From the NCBI GenBank assembly GCA_900313765.1, contig OMSN01000027.1, positions 1 through 23,661 of the forward strand: a stretch of 23,661 nt of DNA, in the 5' to 3' direction. Source of the DNA: an uncultured Eubacteriales bacterium. Its GTDB lineage: Bacteria; Bacillota; Clostridia; Lachnospirales; Lachnospiraceae. Position 1 is the stretch's first letter. Each line of letters begins with the position of its first letter. Positions 8,784-16,593 of the stretch are shown piece by piece. Below the pieces are notes generated by a model, which saw nothing but the letters and a program-made list of their open reading frames with translations, was not told the origin of the DNA and did no database searches. Made by a program: the position numbers and the translations under genes.

Positions 8784-11249
8784 TTGAGCGAGCAATTCAG
8801 AACATTTCGGAACATAGTCATACGCATAGCCGCGTTCATTGCGGTCTATGTGCTGGCTGTCATGATCTCCAGCCGGGTGATCAATCAGTTCACCCCGGAT
8901 ACGGCGACAGAGATGGCAACCTCCACGTTCCCTCTGGTCTATATGCGGCAGGGCGGGATCAACTTCAACTGTCTTCACGGCTATAACCATGAGATGGATG
9001 TCAGCCAGATGCGCTACTCCATCACGCCGCTGACGGAGCGAAGAGAGGTCACCATCTGTATCCAGACCTTCGGGGCTTCGGTGGATTCGGTCTCCTATGA
9101 GGTCGTCACCATCGACGGCACCCAGTCTCTGGAGAACACGAAGGTCGTGAGGCTGGAGGAAGACGGAGACTATATCACTTCGGTGCTGACGCTGGGAAGC
9201 GGAATGCTCATGAACCAGGAGTATGTTCTGAAACTGCAGGTGACCACCGGTGGCCGGAACATCTATTACTATACCCATGTACTGCTGGCGGACGGCCTGC
9301 ACACTGCGGACTATCTGAATTTTGCGGCGGGTTTCTGGGACAAGTGCATCAACAAGACCGACCTGGATACCGTCGGCGCGGCAGTGGAGCCGGATGATAC
9401 GACCGACACAGAGAACACGCTGGCCCATATGGATATCCACGACAGCGTGAAGCAGCTCACATGGGATGACCTGAATCCGCAGATCTACTACAAACCGACA
9501 CCGCGCCTGACCGAGATCAATGAGAACACGGCGACGATGACGCTGGATTACCGGATCTCCGCAACGGCAGAGAACGGAAGCACGGAAGTGTACAATGTAC
9601 ACGAGTATTACCGTCTGCGATTCACGGACAGCCGTGTCTTCCTGCTGAACTTCGAGCGGACCACGGATCAGGTGTTCAACCCGGATTCCAACCAGGTGAC
9701 GGACAAAGCGGGTATCCTGCTGGGGGTCACAGGCAAGAGCGTTGAATATATGGCCGACGAGAAGGCACGTGTAGTCGCATTTGTCCAGGAAAATGTTCTC
9801 TGGACCTGCCGCAGATCCAACGGCATCTTTACCAGAGTATTCGGATTCCCGCAGCAGGCGGACATGGATGAGCGCGACTTCTACAAGGAAAACACGATCC
9901 GGATCATGAAGGTGACGTCGGAAGGTGATGTGACCTTTGCGGTATCCGGGTATATGAACCGCGGCGCCCACGAGGGAGACAACGGGATCGGCATCTATTA
10001 TTTCGATGCAGGCAGTTCGCTGATCAATGAACTGTGCTTCCTGCGCACCGCGCAGAACACGGAGCGGGTGCAGCGCGACACGGATGACTGCCTGTACATG
10101 ACTCAGGACGGCAGGACCGTCTATACCCTGCTGAACGGCATGCTGCAGAAAGTGAACCTGACTACGGGCGAGGTGGAGACCATATCCTCCGGGATCTGCA
10201 ACGACTGCTACTGCGGATCGGTGAGCGGACGGTATTTCGCCTGGCTCAAGGAAGGGCTGATGTACGGATCGAAGACCATCGAGCAGATCGACTTTGAGAC
10301 TGGACAGATCCGGGAGATCACCGGTGAGAAGAACGAATATCTCCGGCCGCTGACCTTCATGAAGGAAGACCTGGTCTACGGCATTGCCAGGGAGAATGAC
10401 ATCCGCGTTCCCCATGGCGGAAACGGAACCTTCCCGATGTACCGGATGAATTTCTCGGACGGGGAAGGGAACATCGTCAAGACTTATGAACCCAACGGCA
10501 TCTATGTAGTCGGGGTGGAACAGTCCGACAATCTTCTGAACCTGAAGAGAGTTGCGTGGAACGGGGTGCAGTTCGCAGAGGCGACCCCTGACCAGATCGT
10601 ATCGACGGACACCTCCGCGGATGTAAGTCTCGGAATCGCTACCAAGCAGGAATCCCGCAGGCAGACCGTTGTTCTGCTGCGAGTGGGGGGAAGCCTTGCA
10701 GACACTACAGTGACGGTGGGAAACAGCAAGATGGCCGCCGGAAGAGGCGACATGGTGGAAATGCCGCAGAACCCCGAGCCGGAATCCCTGTATTACGTCT
10801 ATGCGGCAGGCGGTCTGGATGCGCTTCACACCTACCCGAATGACGCGATCGTCAAGGCAGACGAACTGTTTGGCGTCGTGCTTGACCAGAACCAGAATTA
10901 TGTGTGGGTCAGAGGCGATAAGGAAAATGAATATGAGATGGATCTGTCCGATGTTCCGTCGGTATTTACCAACGGGACGCTGGATCCGGAAAAACTGGAA
11001 GAAGGCGTCGGGAAAACGATCGTAGACCTGTCCGGGTGCACACTGGATGAAGTGCTGTATTTCGTCTCCCATGACAGGCCGGTCCTCGCTAACACGAAGG
11101 AAGGCGTCAAATGTATCGTAGGTTACGACGAATATAATACATACCTTCTGAATCCGGGTGAAGACGAATGGTACTACTACGGCATACAGGATTCCACCGA
11201 TCTGTTCCTGGCTGCCGGAAATGAGTTCTACAGTTATATTGAAAAATAA
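8784..11249 (+). CDS. Large membrane-anchored extracytoplasmic protein of unknown function
   Basis: This encodes 821 residues. The start is TTG at 8784, preceded by AAAGGA at a suitable distance. It is preferred over a later ATG because it keeps the N-terminal membrane helix whole (residues 11-29, IVIRIAAFIAVYVLAVMIS). The remainder is predicted to lie outside. It begins with a beta-rich region, continues with many short beta-strand repeats that resemble a propeller (for example CLYMTQDGRTVYTLLNGML and YFAWLKEGLMYGSKTIEQI), and ends in a segment of about 80 residues. That last segment (GCTLDEVLYFVSHDRPVLA, then IVGYDEYNTYLLNPG) resembles the second half of C39-like peptidase domains, but the position normally held by the catalytic His reads GVKCIVGYD. 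If the domain is homologous it is probably inactive. The function is unknown; it is likely a partner of the adjacent transglutaminase-like protein. Confidence 0.75.
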   Translation: MSEQFRTFRNIVIRIAAFIAVYVLAVMISSRVINQFTPDTATEMATSTFPLVYMRQGGINFNCLHGYNHEMDVSQMRYSITPLTERREVTICIQTFGASVDSVSYEVVTIDGTQSLENTKVVRLEEDGDYITSVLTLGSGMLMNQEYVLKLQVTTGGRNIYYYTHVLLADGLHTADYLNFAAGFWDKCINKTDLDTVGAAVEPDDTTDTENTLAHMDIHDSVKQLTWDDLNPQIYYKPTPRLTEINENTATMTLDYRISATAENGSTEVYNVHEYYRLRFTDSRVFLLNFERTTDQVFNPDSNQVTDKAGILLGVTGKSVEYMADEKARVVAFVQENVLWTCRRSNGIFTRVFGFPQQADMDERDFYKENTIRIMKVTSEGDVTFAVSGYMNRGAHEGDNGIGIYYFDAGSSLINELCFLRTAQNTERVQRDTDDCLYMTQDGRTVYTLLNGMLQKVNLTTGEVETISSGICNDCYCGSVSGRYFAWLKEGLMYGSKTIEQIDFETGQIREITGEKNEYLRPLTFMKEDLVYGIARENDIRVPHGGNGTFPMYRMNFSDGEGNIVKTYEPNGIYVVGVEQSDNLLNLKRVAWNGVQFAEATPDQIVSTDTSADVSLGIATKQESRRQTVVLLRVGGSLADTTVTVGNSKMAAGRGDMVEMPQNPEPESLYYVYAAGGLDALHTYPNDAIVKADELFGVVLDQNQNYVWVRGDKENEYEMDLSDVPSVFTNGTLDPEKLEEGVGKTIVDLSGCTLDEVLYFVSHDRPVLANTKEGVKCIVGYDEYNTYLLNPGEDEWYYYGIQDSTDLFLAAGNEFYSYIEK

Positions 11250-11265
11250 ACAATTACAGGTTTAC

Positions 11266-11292
11266 AGCCCCGCTGTCCGGCGGGGCTTTTTT
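11266..11292 (+). terminator. Intrinsic terminator of the beta-CASP/transglutaminase operon
   Basis: AGCCCCGC (11266-11273) pairs with GCGGGGCT (11280-11287) across a six-base loop and is followed by a run of six T. This is a textbook Rho-independent terminator, 17 bases after the stop codon. Confidence 0.92.
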
Positions 11293-11316
11293 GTGCACAT
11301 AATACAAATCCATGGA

Positions 11317-11332
11317 ATTTGTACGAACACAT
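11317..11332 (+). promoter_or_regulatory. AraR-like operator in front of the regulator gene
   Basis: ATTTGTACGAACACAT is an imperfect palindrome (six of eight positions symmetric). Its left half is identical to the half-site of the Bacillus subtilis AraR operator (ATTTGTACGTACAAAT). It ends two bases before the -35 box of the regulator gene. An inverted TACAAAT half-site lies at 11303-11309, giving a second possible pairing. Confidence 0.6.
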
Positions 11333-11333
11333 C

Positions 11334-11363
11334 TTGACAGCCTTTGGTTGTTTAAACTAAAGT
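11334..11363 (+). promoter_or_regulatory. Promoter of the AraR-like regulator gene
   Basis: A perfect TTGACA (11334-11339) is followed after 18 bases by TAAAGT (11358-11363). The palindrome GTTTAAAC (11350-11357) fills the end of the spacer and could block polymerase if bound. Confidence 0.6.
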
Positions 11364-11402
11364 GGATATAACAATTTATTACTGCACAGGCAGGTGAAGA
11401 AC

Positions 11403-12488
11403 ATGGCAAAGATGTCAAAGTATCAGCAGGTCGTGGAATGGGTCCATGAACAGATCGATTCCGGGAACCTGCACGTCGGAGATAAACTGGAAACAGAGGC
11501 ACAGCTGAGCGAACGGTTTTCATTTTCAAGACAGACGATCAGGCAGGCGCTGGGAGAACTGGAGAAGGAGGGGACGATCAGCCGGATCCAGGGAAGCGGC
11601 AGCTATATCAGGAATGCCATGCCCAGGAGGGAGGCATATCCAAGCTCCGGTTCTGTGACCATCATCAGCTCCTATACGGACTCGTATATCTTTCCCCGGA
11701 TCCTCCAGGCTATGGCACAGGTCCTGCAGGCGGAGGGGTATTCGACCCGGATCATGTTTACCAACAATCACCGCGAGACAGAGAGAACAATCCTGACGGA
11801 TATGCTGGCAGGCGGTTCCGGTGATCCGGTGATCGCAGAGCCCGTTACCAGCGCACTCCCGAATCCCAACCTGGATCTGTACCGGGAACTGAGGAGCAGA
11901 GGCATTCCGGTCATCTTCTTCAACACCTTCTATCCGGATCTCGATATCCCGCATGTATCGCTGGATGATGTGGAAGCCGGACGACTGGTGACAGATTACC
12001 TGATCTCTCTGAAGCACACGAAGATCGGGTGTATCCTGAAAAATGACGATGGCCAGGGAATCCAGCGCTATAAGGGATATCTCAAGGCGCTCGCACAGTC
12101 GCATATTCCGCTGGATGAAGAGAAGGTATGCTGGGTGGATACGACAGACCTCATGGATTCCCTTCACTCCAGCGAGTGGATCCTGAGACGGATCAAAGAG
12201 TGCACGGCCGTATTCTGCTACAACGACGAAGTCGCGTATATGCTTACAGAGCTGTGCCAGGCCCACCGGATCCGCATTCCGCAGGATCTCTCCATTGCGT
12301 CCATTGACAACTCCAGGCTGACAGAGCTCAACGCAGTCGCGCTGACATCCGCTGCGCATCCCATGGAGGAACTGGGGGAGAAGGTTGCGTCGAACCTGAT
12401 GAACCTGATCAGTCATCCCAATTTCAATGCAACATATGAATTTGTACCAAAACTGGCCATTCGTGAATCCGCTGTAAAAAACCGGTAA
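11403..12488 (+). CDS. araR: AraR-like transcriptional repressor (GntR HTH plus LacI-type sugar-binding domain)
   Basis: This encodes 361 residues. The N-terminal 70 residues are a GntR winged helix-turn-helix (KLETEAQLSERFSFSRQTIRQALGELEKEGTISRIQGSGSYI). The rest is a LacI/GalR-type periplasmic-binding fold (TIISSYTDSYIFPRILQAM, FFNTFYPDLDIPHVSLDD, FCYNDEVAYMLTEL, SIASIDNSRLTELNAVALTSAAHP). This fusion and several stretches, especially SDYIFP-like and EPxxSALPNPN, match Bacillus AraR. AraR represses arabinose and pentose genes and is released by L-arabinose. The ATG at 11403 follows AGGTGAAG at good spacing; a GTG at 11394 and an ATG at 11412 are alternatives. AraR-like operators in its own promoter region and in that of the next gene support autoregulation and control of the downstream importer. 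The sugar specificity is an inference. Confidence 0.8.
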   Translation: MAKMSKYQQVVEWVHEQIDSGNLHVGDKLETEAQLSERFSFSRQTIRQALGELEKEGTISRIQGSGSYIRNAMPRREAYPSSGSVTIISSYTDSYIFPRILQAMAQVLQAEGYSTRIMFTNNHRETERTILTDMLAGGSGDPVIAEPVTSALPNPNLDLYRELRSRGIPVIFFNTFYPDLDIPHVSLDDVEAGRLVTDYLISLKHTKIGCILKNDDGQGIQRYKGYLKALAQSHIPLDEEKVCWVDTTDLMDSLHSSEWILRRIKECTAVFCYNDEVAYMLTELCQAHRIRIPQDLSIASIDNSRLTELNAVALTSAAHPMEELGEKVASNLMNLISHPNFNATYEFVPKLAIRESAVKNR

Positions 12489-12573
12489 GAGGTTCATTTT
12501 TGTAAAAGTTTTTCAAGGGACGCAGCGTGTGTGTTTGCATATGCAGCGTGTGAAGGACGTCGGTTTATCGAAA

Positions 12574-12595
12574 TTGTACTAATAATGCAGTACAA
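12574..12595 (+). promoter_or_regulatory. Distal inverted repeat, possible second AraR site
   Basis: TTGTACT (12574-12580) and AGTACAA (12589-12595) form a perfect inverted repeat with an 8-base spacer. The arms contain the TTGTAC core of AraR sites but the spacing differs from the compact operator. Confidence 0.4.
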
Positions 12596-12616
12596 AAGCA
12601 GTTTAAACGAGCATTT

Positions 12617-12631
12617 ATTGTGCGTACAAAT
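12617..12631 (+). promoter_or_regulatory. AraR-like operator upstream of the transporter promoter
   Basis: ATTGTGCGTACAAAT has a right half (GTACAAAT) identical to the AraR operator half-site and a left half that is one base off in the core. It lies 24 bases upstream of the -35 box, a position suited to repression by looping with a second site. Confidence 0.6.
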
Positions 12632-12654
12632 CCAGAAAAACAAACGTGCGTTCA

Positions 12655-12683
12655 TTGACAACTTTTGTGCGGGTTTCTATAAT
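12655..12683 (+). promoter_or_regulatory. Consensus promoter of the ABC transporter operon
   Basis: TTGACA (12655-12660) and TATAAT (12678-12683) are both perfect and 17 bases apart, the ideal vegetative promoter. Such a strong promoter needs a repressor to be conditional, in line with the AraR-like sites around it. Confidence 0.85.
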
Positions 12684-12720
12684 GCAGTTAACTAGTGTAA
12701 CTGCCGTGCAGTGTGCACGG
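12684..12720 (+). promoter_or_regulatory. Paired inverted repeats at the transcription start of the transporter operon
   Basis: GCAGTTA/TAACTGC (12684-12690 with 12698-12704) begins directly after the -10 box and covers the expected start point. CCGTGCA/TGCACGG (12704-12710 with 12714-12720) follows with a three-base loop. The first could be an operator, and the second would form a stable 5' hairpin in the mRNA and may protect it. Both roles are inferred from position. Confidence 0.5.
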
Positions 12721-12766
12721 TTCACATCATTCTTCAACACTTATATCTATCAAGGAGGAATCAGTT

Positions 12767-13948
12767 ATGAAACATGCATTCAGACGTGCGCTGGCTGTTG
12801 CTCTTGCAGCTACAACCATTATGGCGGCAAGTGCAGTTCCGGCTTTCGCAGCAAATGCGGATGACGGAATCAAGATCGGTGTCTCCATCTGGAGCTCCAC
12901 AGACGTTCTCGGTTCTCAGTGCAAGAAGATCATCGACCAGGCTGCTGCAGCTCTTGGCGTTGAGGTTCAGTACGTAGACCAGGGCCACGTATCCGAGCAG
13001 GTTACCGCTTCTGTTGAGACTCTGTGCTCTGCAGGCTGCGACGGTATCATCATCTGCAACTCCGCAGACTCTGAGATGCTTTCCGCAATCCAGACCTGCG
13101 AAGCAAACCAGGTCTATCTGACCCAGTTCTTCCGCATCATCAGCGACACCGCTGAGGAGAGCGCTCCGATCTATGAGCTGGCAAAACAGTCTCAGTACTA
13201 TCTTGGTGCAGTCCATGAGGACGAGGTCACCAACGGCTACACGCTGGTTAATCTCCTTCTTGAGAAGGGTGACAGAAACATCATGCTTGAAGGCTGGACC
13301 GTCGGCGATGCTACCTTCCTTGCCCGTTATGAAGGTTATCAGAAGGCAATCGACGAGTGGAACGAAGCAAACCCGGATGATCAGGCAGTTCTGAGCGAGC
13401 CGGTTTATGCAAACACCTCCTCTGATGAGGGCGCAAAGGTTACCGCAAACTTCATTTCCACCAACTATCCGGACAACATGGACGCTCTGATCGTAGCAGG
13501 CGGCGGCGGAGATCCGCTCGTTGGCTCCATCGGTGAGATCGAGGCTGAAGGCCTTACCGGCAAGATCGATGTTGTTTCCACTGACTTCCTCCCGGATCTG
13601 GATGCTCAGCTTGAGAGCGGCGGAATGTTTGCTGAGTCCGGCGGACATTACTGCGATCCTCTGTTCGCATTCCTTCTTACCTACAATGCGATCAAGGGCA
13701 ACGAGTCTTATCTGAAGCCGGCCGGAGAGTTCGGAAAGAACCTTCTGTTCCCGTATCTGTATGTCGCATCTCCGGAAGACTATGCGAACTATGACAAGTA
13801 CTTCGTACAGGATACTCCGTACACCGATGAAGAGCTCACTGCTATGGGCGAGATGGATTATGCAGATCTTGAGGCTGCCTGCTCCGCTCTGTCCATCGAG
13901 GACGTTATGGCTCGTCACGGCGCAGGTGCTGAGACCGAGGCTGAGTAA
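12767..13948 (+). CDS. Sugar ABC transporter substrate-binding protein (CUT2/RbsB-like)
   Basis: This encodes 393 residues from the ATG at 12767, behind AAGGAGG. A signal peptide (MKHAFRRALAVALAATTIMA, cleavage after AFA near residue 28) leads into a type I periplasmic-binding fold. That fold starts with IKIGVSIWSSTDVLGSQ, and CDGIIICNSADSEML and DALIVAGGGGDPLVGSIGE are typical of ribose/galactose-binding-like proteins. It delivers a sugar to the two permeases encoded downstream. Unusually for a Gram-positive binding protein, no lipobox cysteine follows the signal peptide, so a lipid anchor is not evident. Codons are strongly biased and the promoter is consensus, in line with high expression. 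A hairpin separates it from the permease gene. The nearby AraR-like regulator points to a pentose, but the binding pocket cannot be read from sequence alone. Confidence 0.88.
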   Translation: MKHAFRRALAVALAATTIMAASAVPAFAANADDGIKIGVSIWSSTDVLGSQCKKIIDQAAAALGVEVQYVDQGHVSEQVTASVETLCSAGCDGIIICNSADSEMLSAIQTCEANQVYLTQFFRIISDTAEESAPIYELAKQSQYYLGAVHEDEVTNGYTLVNLLLEKGDRNIMLEGWTVGDATFLARYEGYQKAIDEWNEANPDDQAVLSEPVYANTSSDEGAKVTANFISTNYPDNMDALIVAGGGGDPLVGSIGEIEAEGLTGKIDVVSTDFLPDLDAQLESGGMFAESGGHYCDPLFAFLLTYNAIKGNESYLKPAGEFGKNLLFPYLYVASPEDYANYDKYFVQDTPYTDEELTAMGEMDYADLEAACSALSIEDVMARHGAGAETEAE

Positions 13949-14034
13949 TCAGGCTGGCACCGGACTGATACCGGTGAGATTCAAAAGAGAGCATAGTTCA
14001 TAAGAACGGTAGAATTCTCTTATTTAAAGAAAAG

Positions 14035-14060
14035 AGGGGATCACATCCGTGATCCCCTTT
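14035..14060 (+). terminator. Intercistronic hairpin (partial terminator or mRNA stabiliser)
   Basis: AGGGGATCAC (14035-14044) pairs with GTGATCCCCT (14049-14058) over a four-base loop and is followed by only a short T-run. Placed between the binding-protein gene and the permease gene, it probably lowers read-through or protects the upstream message, so that more binding protein is made than membrane subunits. Confidence 0.7.
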
Positions 14061-14113
14061 AATATGCCGTAACTCATATACGGAAACATACTTTGAAAGG
14101 ATGTTACAGACAC

Positions 14114-15070
14114 ATGAAAGAACAAACTTCTATGGAGAAGTTTAAGTCCAGCCAGTGGTTCGGGATCGTTCTGATGGCAGCGCTTGTCGTCGCGGTATGG
14201 GCAGTATTCAAGATTCTGCGCCCCTCCACATTCGGTACGCCGGACCGTATGATCACGTATCTGCGTGACGCCATCATCTATGCGGTCGGCGGCTGCGGCT
14301 TCTACTTCATCGTTGTAATGGGACTGTTCGACTTCTCAGTCGGCTCCATCATCGTCCTGAGCTGCGTTATGTCAGCTACCCTGAGTGAGCACTTTGGATA
14401 TGCGGGACTGATCCTGGCTCCGATCATCTGCGGTGCCCTTCTTGAGTTCATCAACGGTATGCTCTACATCAAACTGCGTATACCGTCCATGATCGTTACG
14501 ACCGGTATGGCACTCATCTACGAGGCACTTGCCGTTTTCGCGACCGGTTCTGTCGAGAAGATCATCGGACCGAACCTGAGAGCGTTCGGCCAGTATCCGC
14601 TGAACCTGATCGTTGCGGTGGCAGCGTTCCTGCTGTGCGGTTTTATTCTGAAATATACACGTGTCGGTACTTATGCAACGGCAATCGGCTCCAATGAAGC
14701 AGTTGCCAAGAACATGGGTATCAACGTTGACAAGTACAAAGTAATCGGTTTCACACTGTTCGGATTATTCCTGGGAGTGGAAGCCCTTCTGACCATCAGT
14801 TACGGAACCTCCATGACCGCAAAGACTGGCATGGTATCCATGGCACGTAACTTCCAGCCTCTGATGGGTACCTTCTTCGGACTGGCATTCCGCAAATACG
14901 GCCATCCGGTTATCGCAGTTGTGGTCGGCGAGTACATCGTCTCCATGATCTTTGCCGGATTTGTAGCACTCGGCGCCCCGACGACGATCAACAATATCGT
15001 CACGGGCATAGTTCTTCTTGTGATCGTTGCTCTGACTACCAAGAGAGTCAAGGGCGCGGTCGTCAAGTGA
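14114..15070 (+). CDS. Sugar ABC transporter permease (CUT2/RbsC-like), first subunit
   Basis: This encodes 318 residues with eight to ten hydrophobic segments and the size of RbsC-type permeases. The family motif D-L/F-S-x-G-S is present as MGLFDFSVGSIIVLS (Asp73-Ser78). The loop YTRVGTYATAIGSNEAVAKNMGINVDKYK is the cytoplasmic coupling segment that contacts the ATPase, seen in this family as GxxxxAxGxNxxAAxxxGI. It would form a heteromeric channel with the second permease at 16594. The ATG at 14114 is chosen, with AAAGGA about a dozen bases upstream; an in-frame TTG at 14093 and an ATG at 14132 are less likely. The gene follows the binding-protein gene after a 165-base gap holding a hairpin and is followed by the ATPase gene after 16 bases. 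Confidence 0.88.
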   Translation: MKEQTSMEKFKSSQWFGIVLMAALVVAVWAVFKILRPSTFGTPDRMITYLRDAIIYAVGGCGFYFIVVMGLFDFSVGSIIVLSCVMSATLSEHFGYAGLILAPIICGALLEFINGMLYIKLRIPSMIVTTGMALIYEALAVFATGSVEKIIGPNLRAFGQYPLNLIVAVAAFLLCGFILKYTRVGTYATAIGSNEAVAKNMGINVDKYKVIGFTLFGLFLGVEALLTISYGTSMTAKTGMVSMARNFQPLMGTFFGLAFRKYGHPVIAVVVGEYIVSMIFAGFVALGAPTTINNIVTGIVLLVIVALTTKRVKGAVVK

Positions 15071-15086
15071 GAGGAGGGTGCGCATT

Positions 15087-16583
15087 ATGGCAGACAACAA
15101 GGTATTGCTCAGAGCAACGGATATCGACAAACAGTTCGGTATCACACATGCTGTTGATCATGTATCGATCGATTTCTACAGCCATGAGATCCACGCGCTG
15201 ATCGGCGAGAACGGATCCGGAAAATCGACCTTTACCAACATGCTGACCGGCATCTACACCCTTGGCGGCGGCACATTTGCCCTGGAAGACAAGACGATCT
15301 TCGTCAAGAACCAGGTCAGCGCAAACCGTCTCGGCATCGCGATCATCGTGCAGGAAATGGGAACTCTGTCCGGACTTACCGTCGCAGAGAACATTTTCCT
15401 CGGCGAAGAGGATCCCTTCATCCACAATGGCGTCAAGAACACGGCAGCCATGAACAAGAAGGCACAGGATCTTCTGGATTCCTATGGATTCAGCCGTATC
15501 CGTGCAAACGCGATCATCGATACCTACAACTTCGAGGACAGAAAACTGGTTGAGATCGTCAAGTCAACCTACTTCGATCCGAAGGTCCTGGTTGTCGATG
15601 AGACCACCACAGCCCTGAACCACAGCGGACGTGTGGAACTGTTCAAGCACATGCGCAGACTTCGTGATCTGGGCAGCTGCGTAATCTTCATTTCCCATGA
15701 CCTGGATGAGGTCCTGGAGATGAGTGACCGTGTCTCGGTCCTGAGAGACGGCGAGTATATCGATACCGTCAATGCGAAGGATGTCACGACGGATGACCTG
15801 AAGAAACTGATGGTCGGCCGTGAACTCGGTGAGCACTACTATCGTACCGATTACGGTGAGAAGATTCCGGAAGAGGTTGCGCTGAAGGTCGAGAATGTTT
15901 CCGTCGGCAATGAGATCCACAATGTTTCCTTTGAGCTTCACAAGGGCGAGATCCTCGGGATCGGCGGCCTGAGTGAGTGTGGTATGCATGAAGTCGGCAA
16001 AGCCTGCTTCGGGGCCTCCTTTGACCGTACCGGATCCGTCACACTGGCGGACGGCACACAGATCAATGACATCAACACTGCAATCAACCATTCGATCGCA
16101 TATGCGTCCAAAGACCGTGACAATGAGTCCCTGCTGATCAATGACTCGATCATGGACAATATCACCCTGCCTTCCATGAGAGATATGGGCAAGGTGCTCA
16201 GCATCAAGAAGCTTCACGCCTTCGCGGACAAGTTCGCGAAGGAGATGTCCACGAAGATGGTCAACGTCGACCAGTTCGTATCCGAACTGTCCGGCGGAAA
16301 TAAGCAGAAGGTCGTCCTTGCCCGCTGGATCGGCAAGGGATCCGATATCCTGATCCTGGATTCCCCGACCCGTGGTATCGATATCAAGGTCAAGGCAGAC
16401 ATCTATGCTCTGATGGACAAGATGCGCAAAGAAGGAAAGTCGATCCTGATGATCTCCGAGGAGCTTCCCGAACTGATGGGTATGAGTGATCGTATTCTCA
16501 TCATGAAGGAAGGCGAGATCAGCGGTGAGTTCTTAAGAGATCCGTCCATTACGGATACCGCACTGATCGAGAAGATGATTTAA
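15087..16583 (+). CDS. Sugar ABC transporter ATP-binding protein (two fused NBDs, RbsA-like)
   Basis: This encodes 498 residues with two nucleotide-binding domains, as in RbsA/MglA. The first has an intact Walker A (GENGSGKST, residues 40-48), a Q-loop (Gln89), a Walker B with catalytic Glu (VLVVDE, Asp171-Glu172) and a switch His204. Its signature motif, however, is FEDRKLVEI instead of LSxGQ. The second has a degenerate Walker A (GIGGLSECGMHEVGKA), as in the whole family, and an intact signature LSGGNKQ (401-407). Its Walker B reads ILILDSPTRGID, with Ser426 in place of the Glu usual for the family. One ATP site is thus complete and the other is degenerate. The ATG at 15087 follows GAGGAGG at nine bases. 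It lies between the two permease genes, 10 bases before the second. Confidence 0.9.
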   Translation: MADNKVLLRATDIDKQFGITHAVDHVSIDFYSHEIHALIGENGSGKSTFTNMLTGIYTLGGGTFALEDKTIFVKNQVSANRLGIAIIVQEMGTLSGLTVAENIFLGEEDPFIHNGVKNTAAMNKKAQDLLDSYGFSRIRANAIIDTYNFEDRKLVEIVKSTYFDPKVLVVDETTTALNHSGRVELFKHMRRLRDLGSCVIFISHDLDEVLEMSDRVSVLRDGEYIDTVNAKDVTTDDLKKLMVGRELGEHYYRTDYGEKIPEEVALKVENVSVGNEIHNVSFELHKGEILGIGGLSECGMHEVGKACFGASFDRTGSVTLADGTQINDINTAINHSIAYASKDRDNESLLINDSIMDNITLPSMRDMGKVLSIKKLHAFADKFAKEMSTKMVNVDQFVSELSGGNKQKVVLARWIGKGSDILILDSPTRGIDIKVKADIYALMDKMRKEGKSILMISEELPELMGMSDRILIMKEGEISGEFLRDPSITDTALIEKMI

Positions 16584-16593
16584 GGAGGAAACC

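Noticed and set aside
7611..11072. A very long open frame (1153 codons) on the minus strand
   Set aside because: It lies fully opposite the transglutaminase-like and 821-residue genes, which have start signals, known motifs and an operon terminator. Its translation is rich in His, Val, Ile, Arg and Asp, as expected for an antisense mirror, and it crosses a gene boundary.
12761..13918. A 385-codon minus-strand frame opposite the binding-protein gene
   Set aside because: The plus strand has the consensus promoter, AAGGAGG, a signal peptide and a complete binding-protein fold. The reverse frame is a side effect of strong codon bias.
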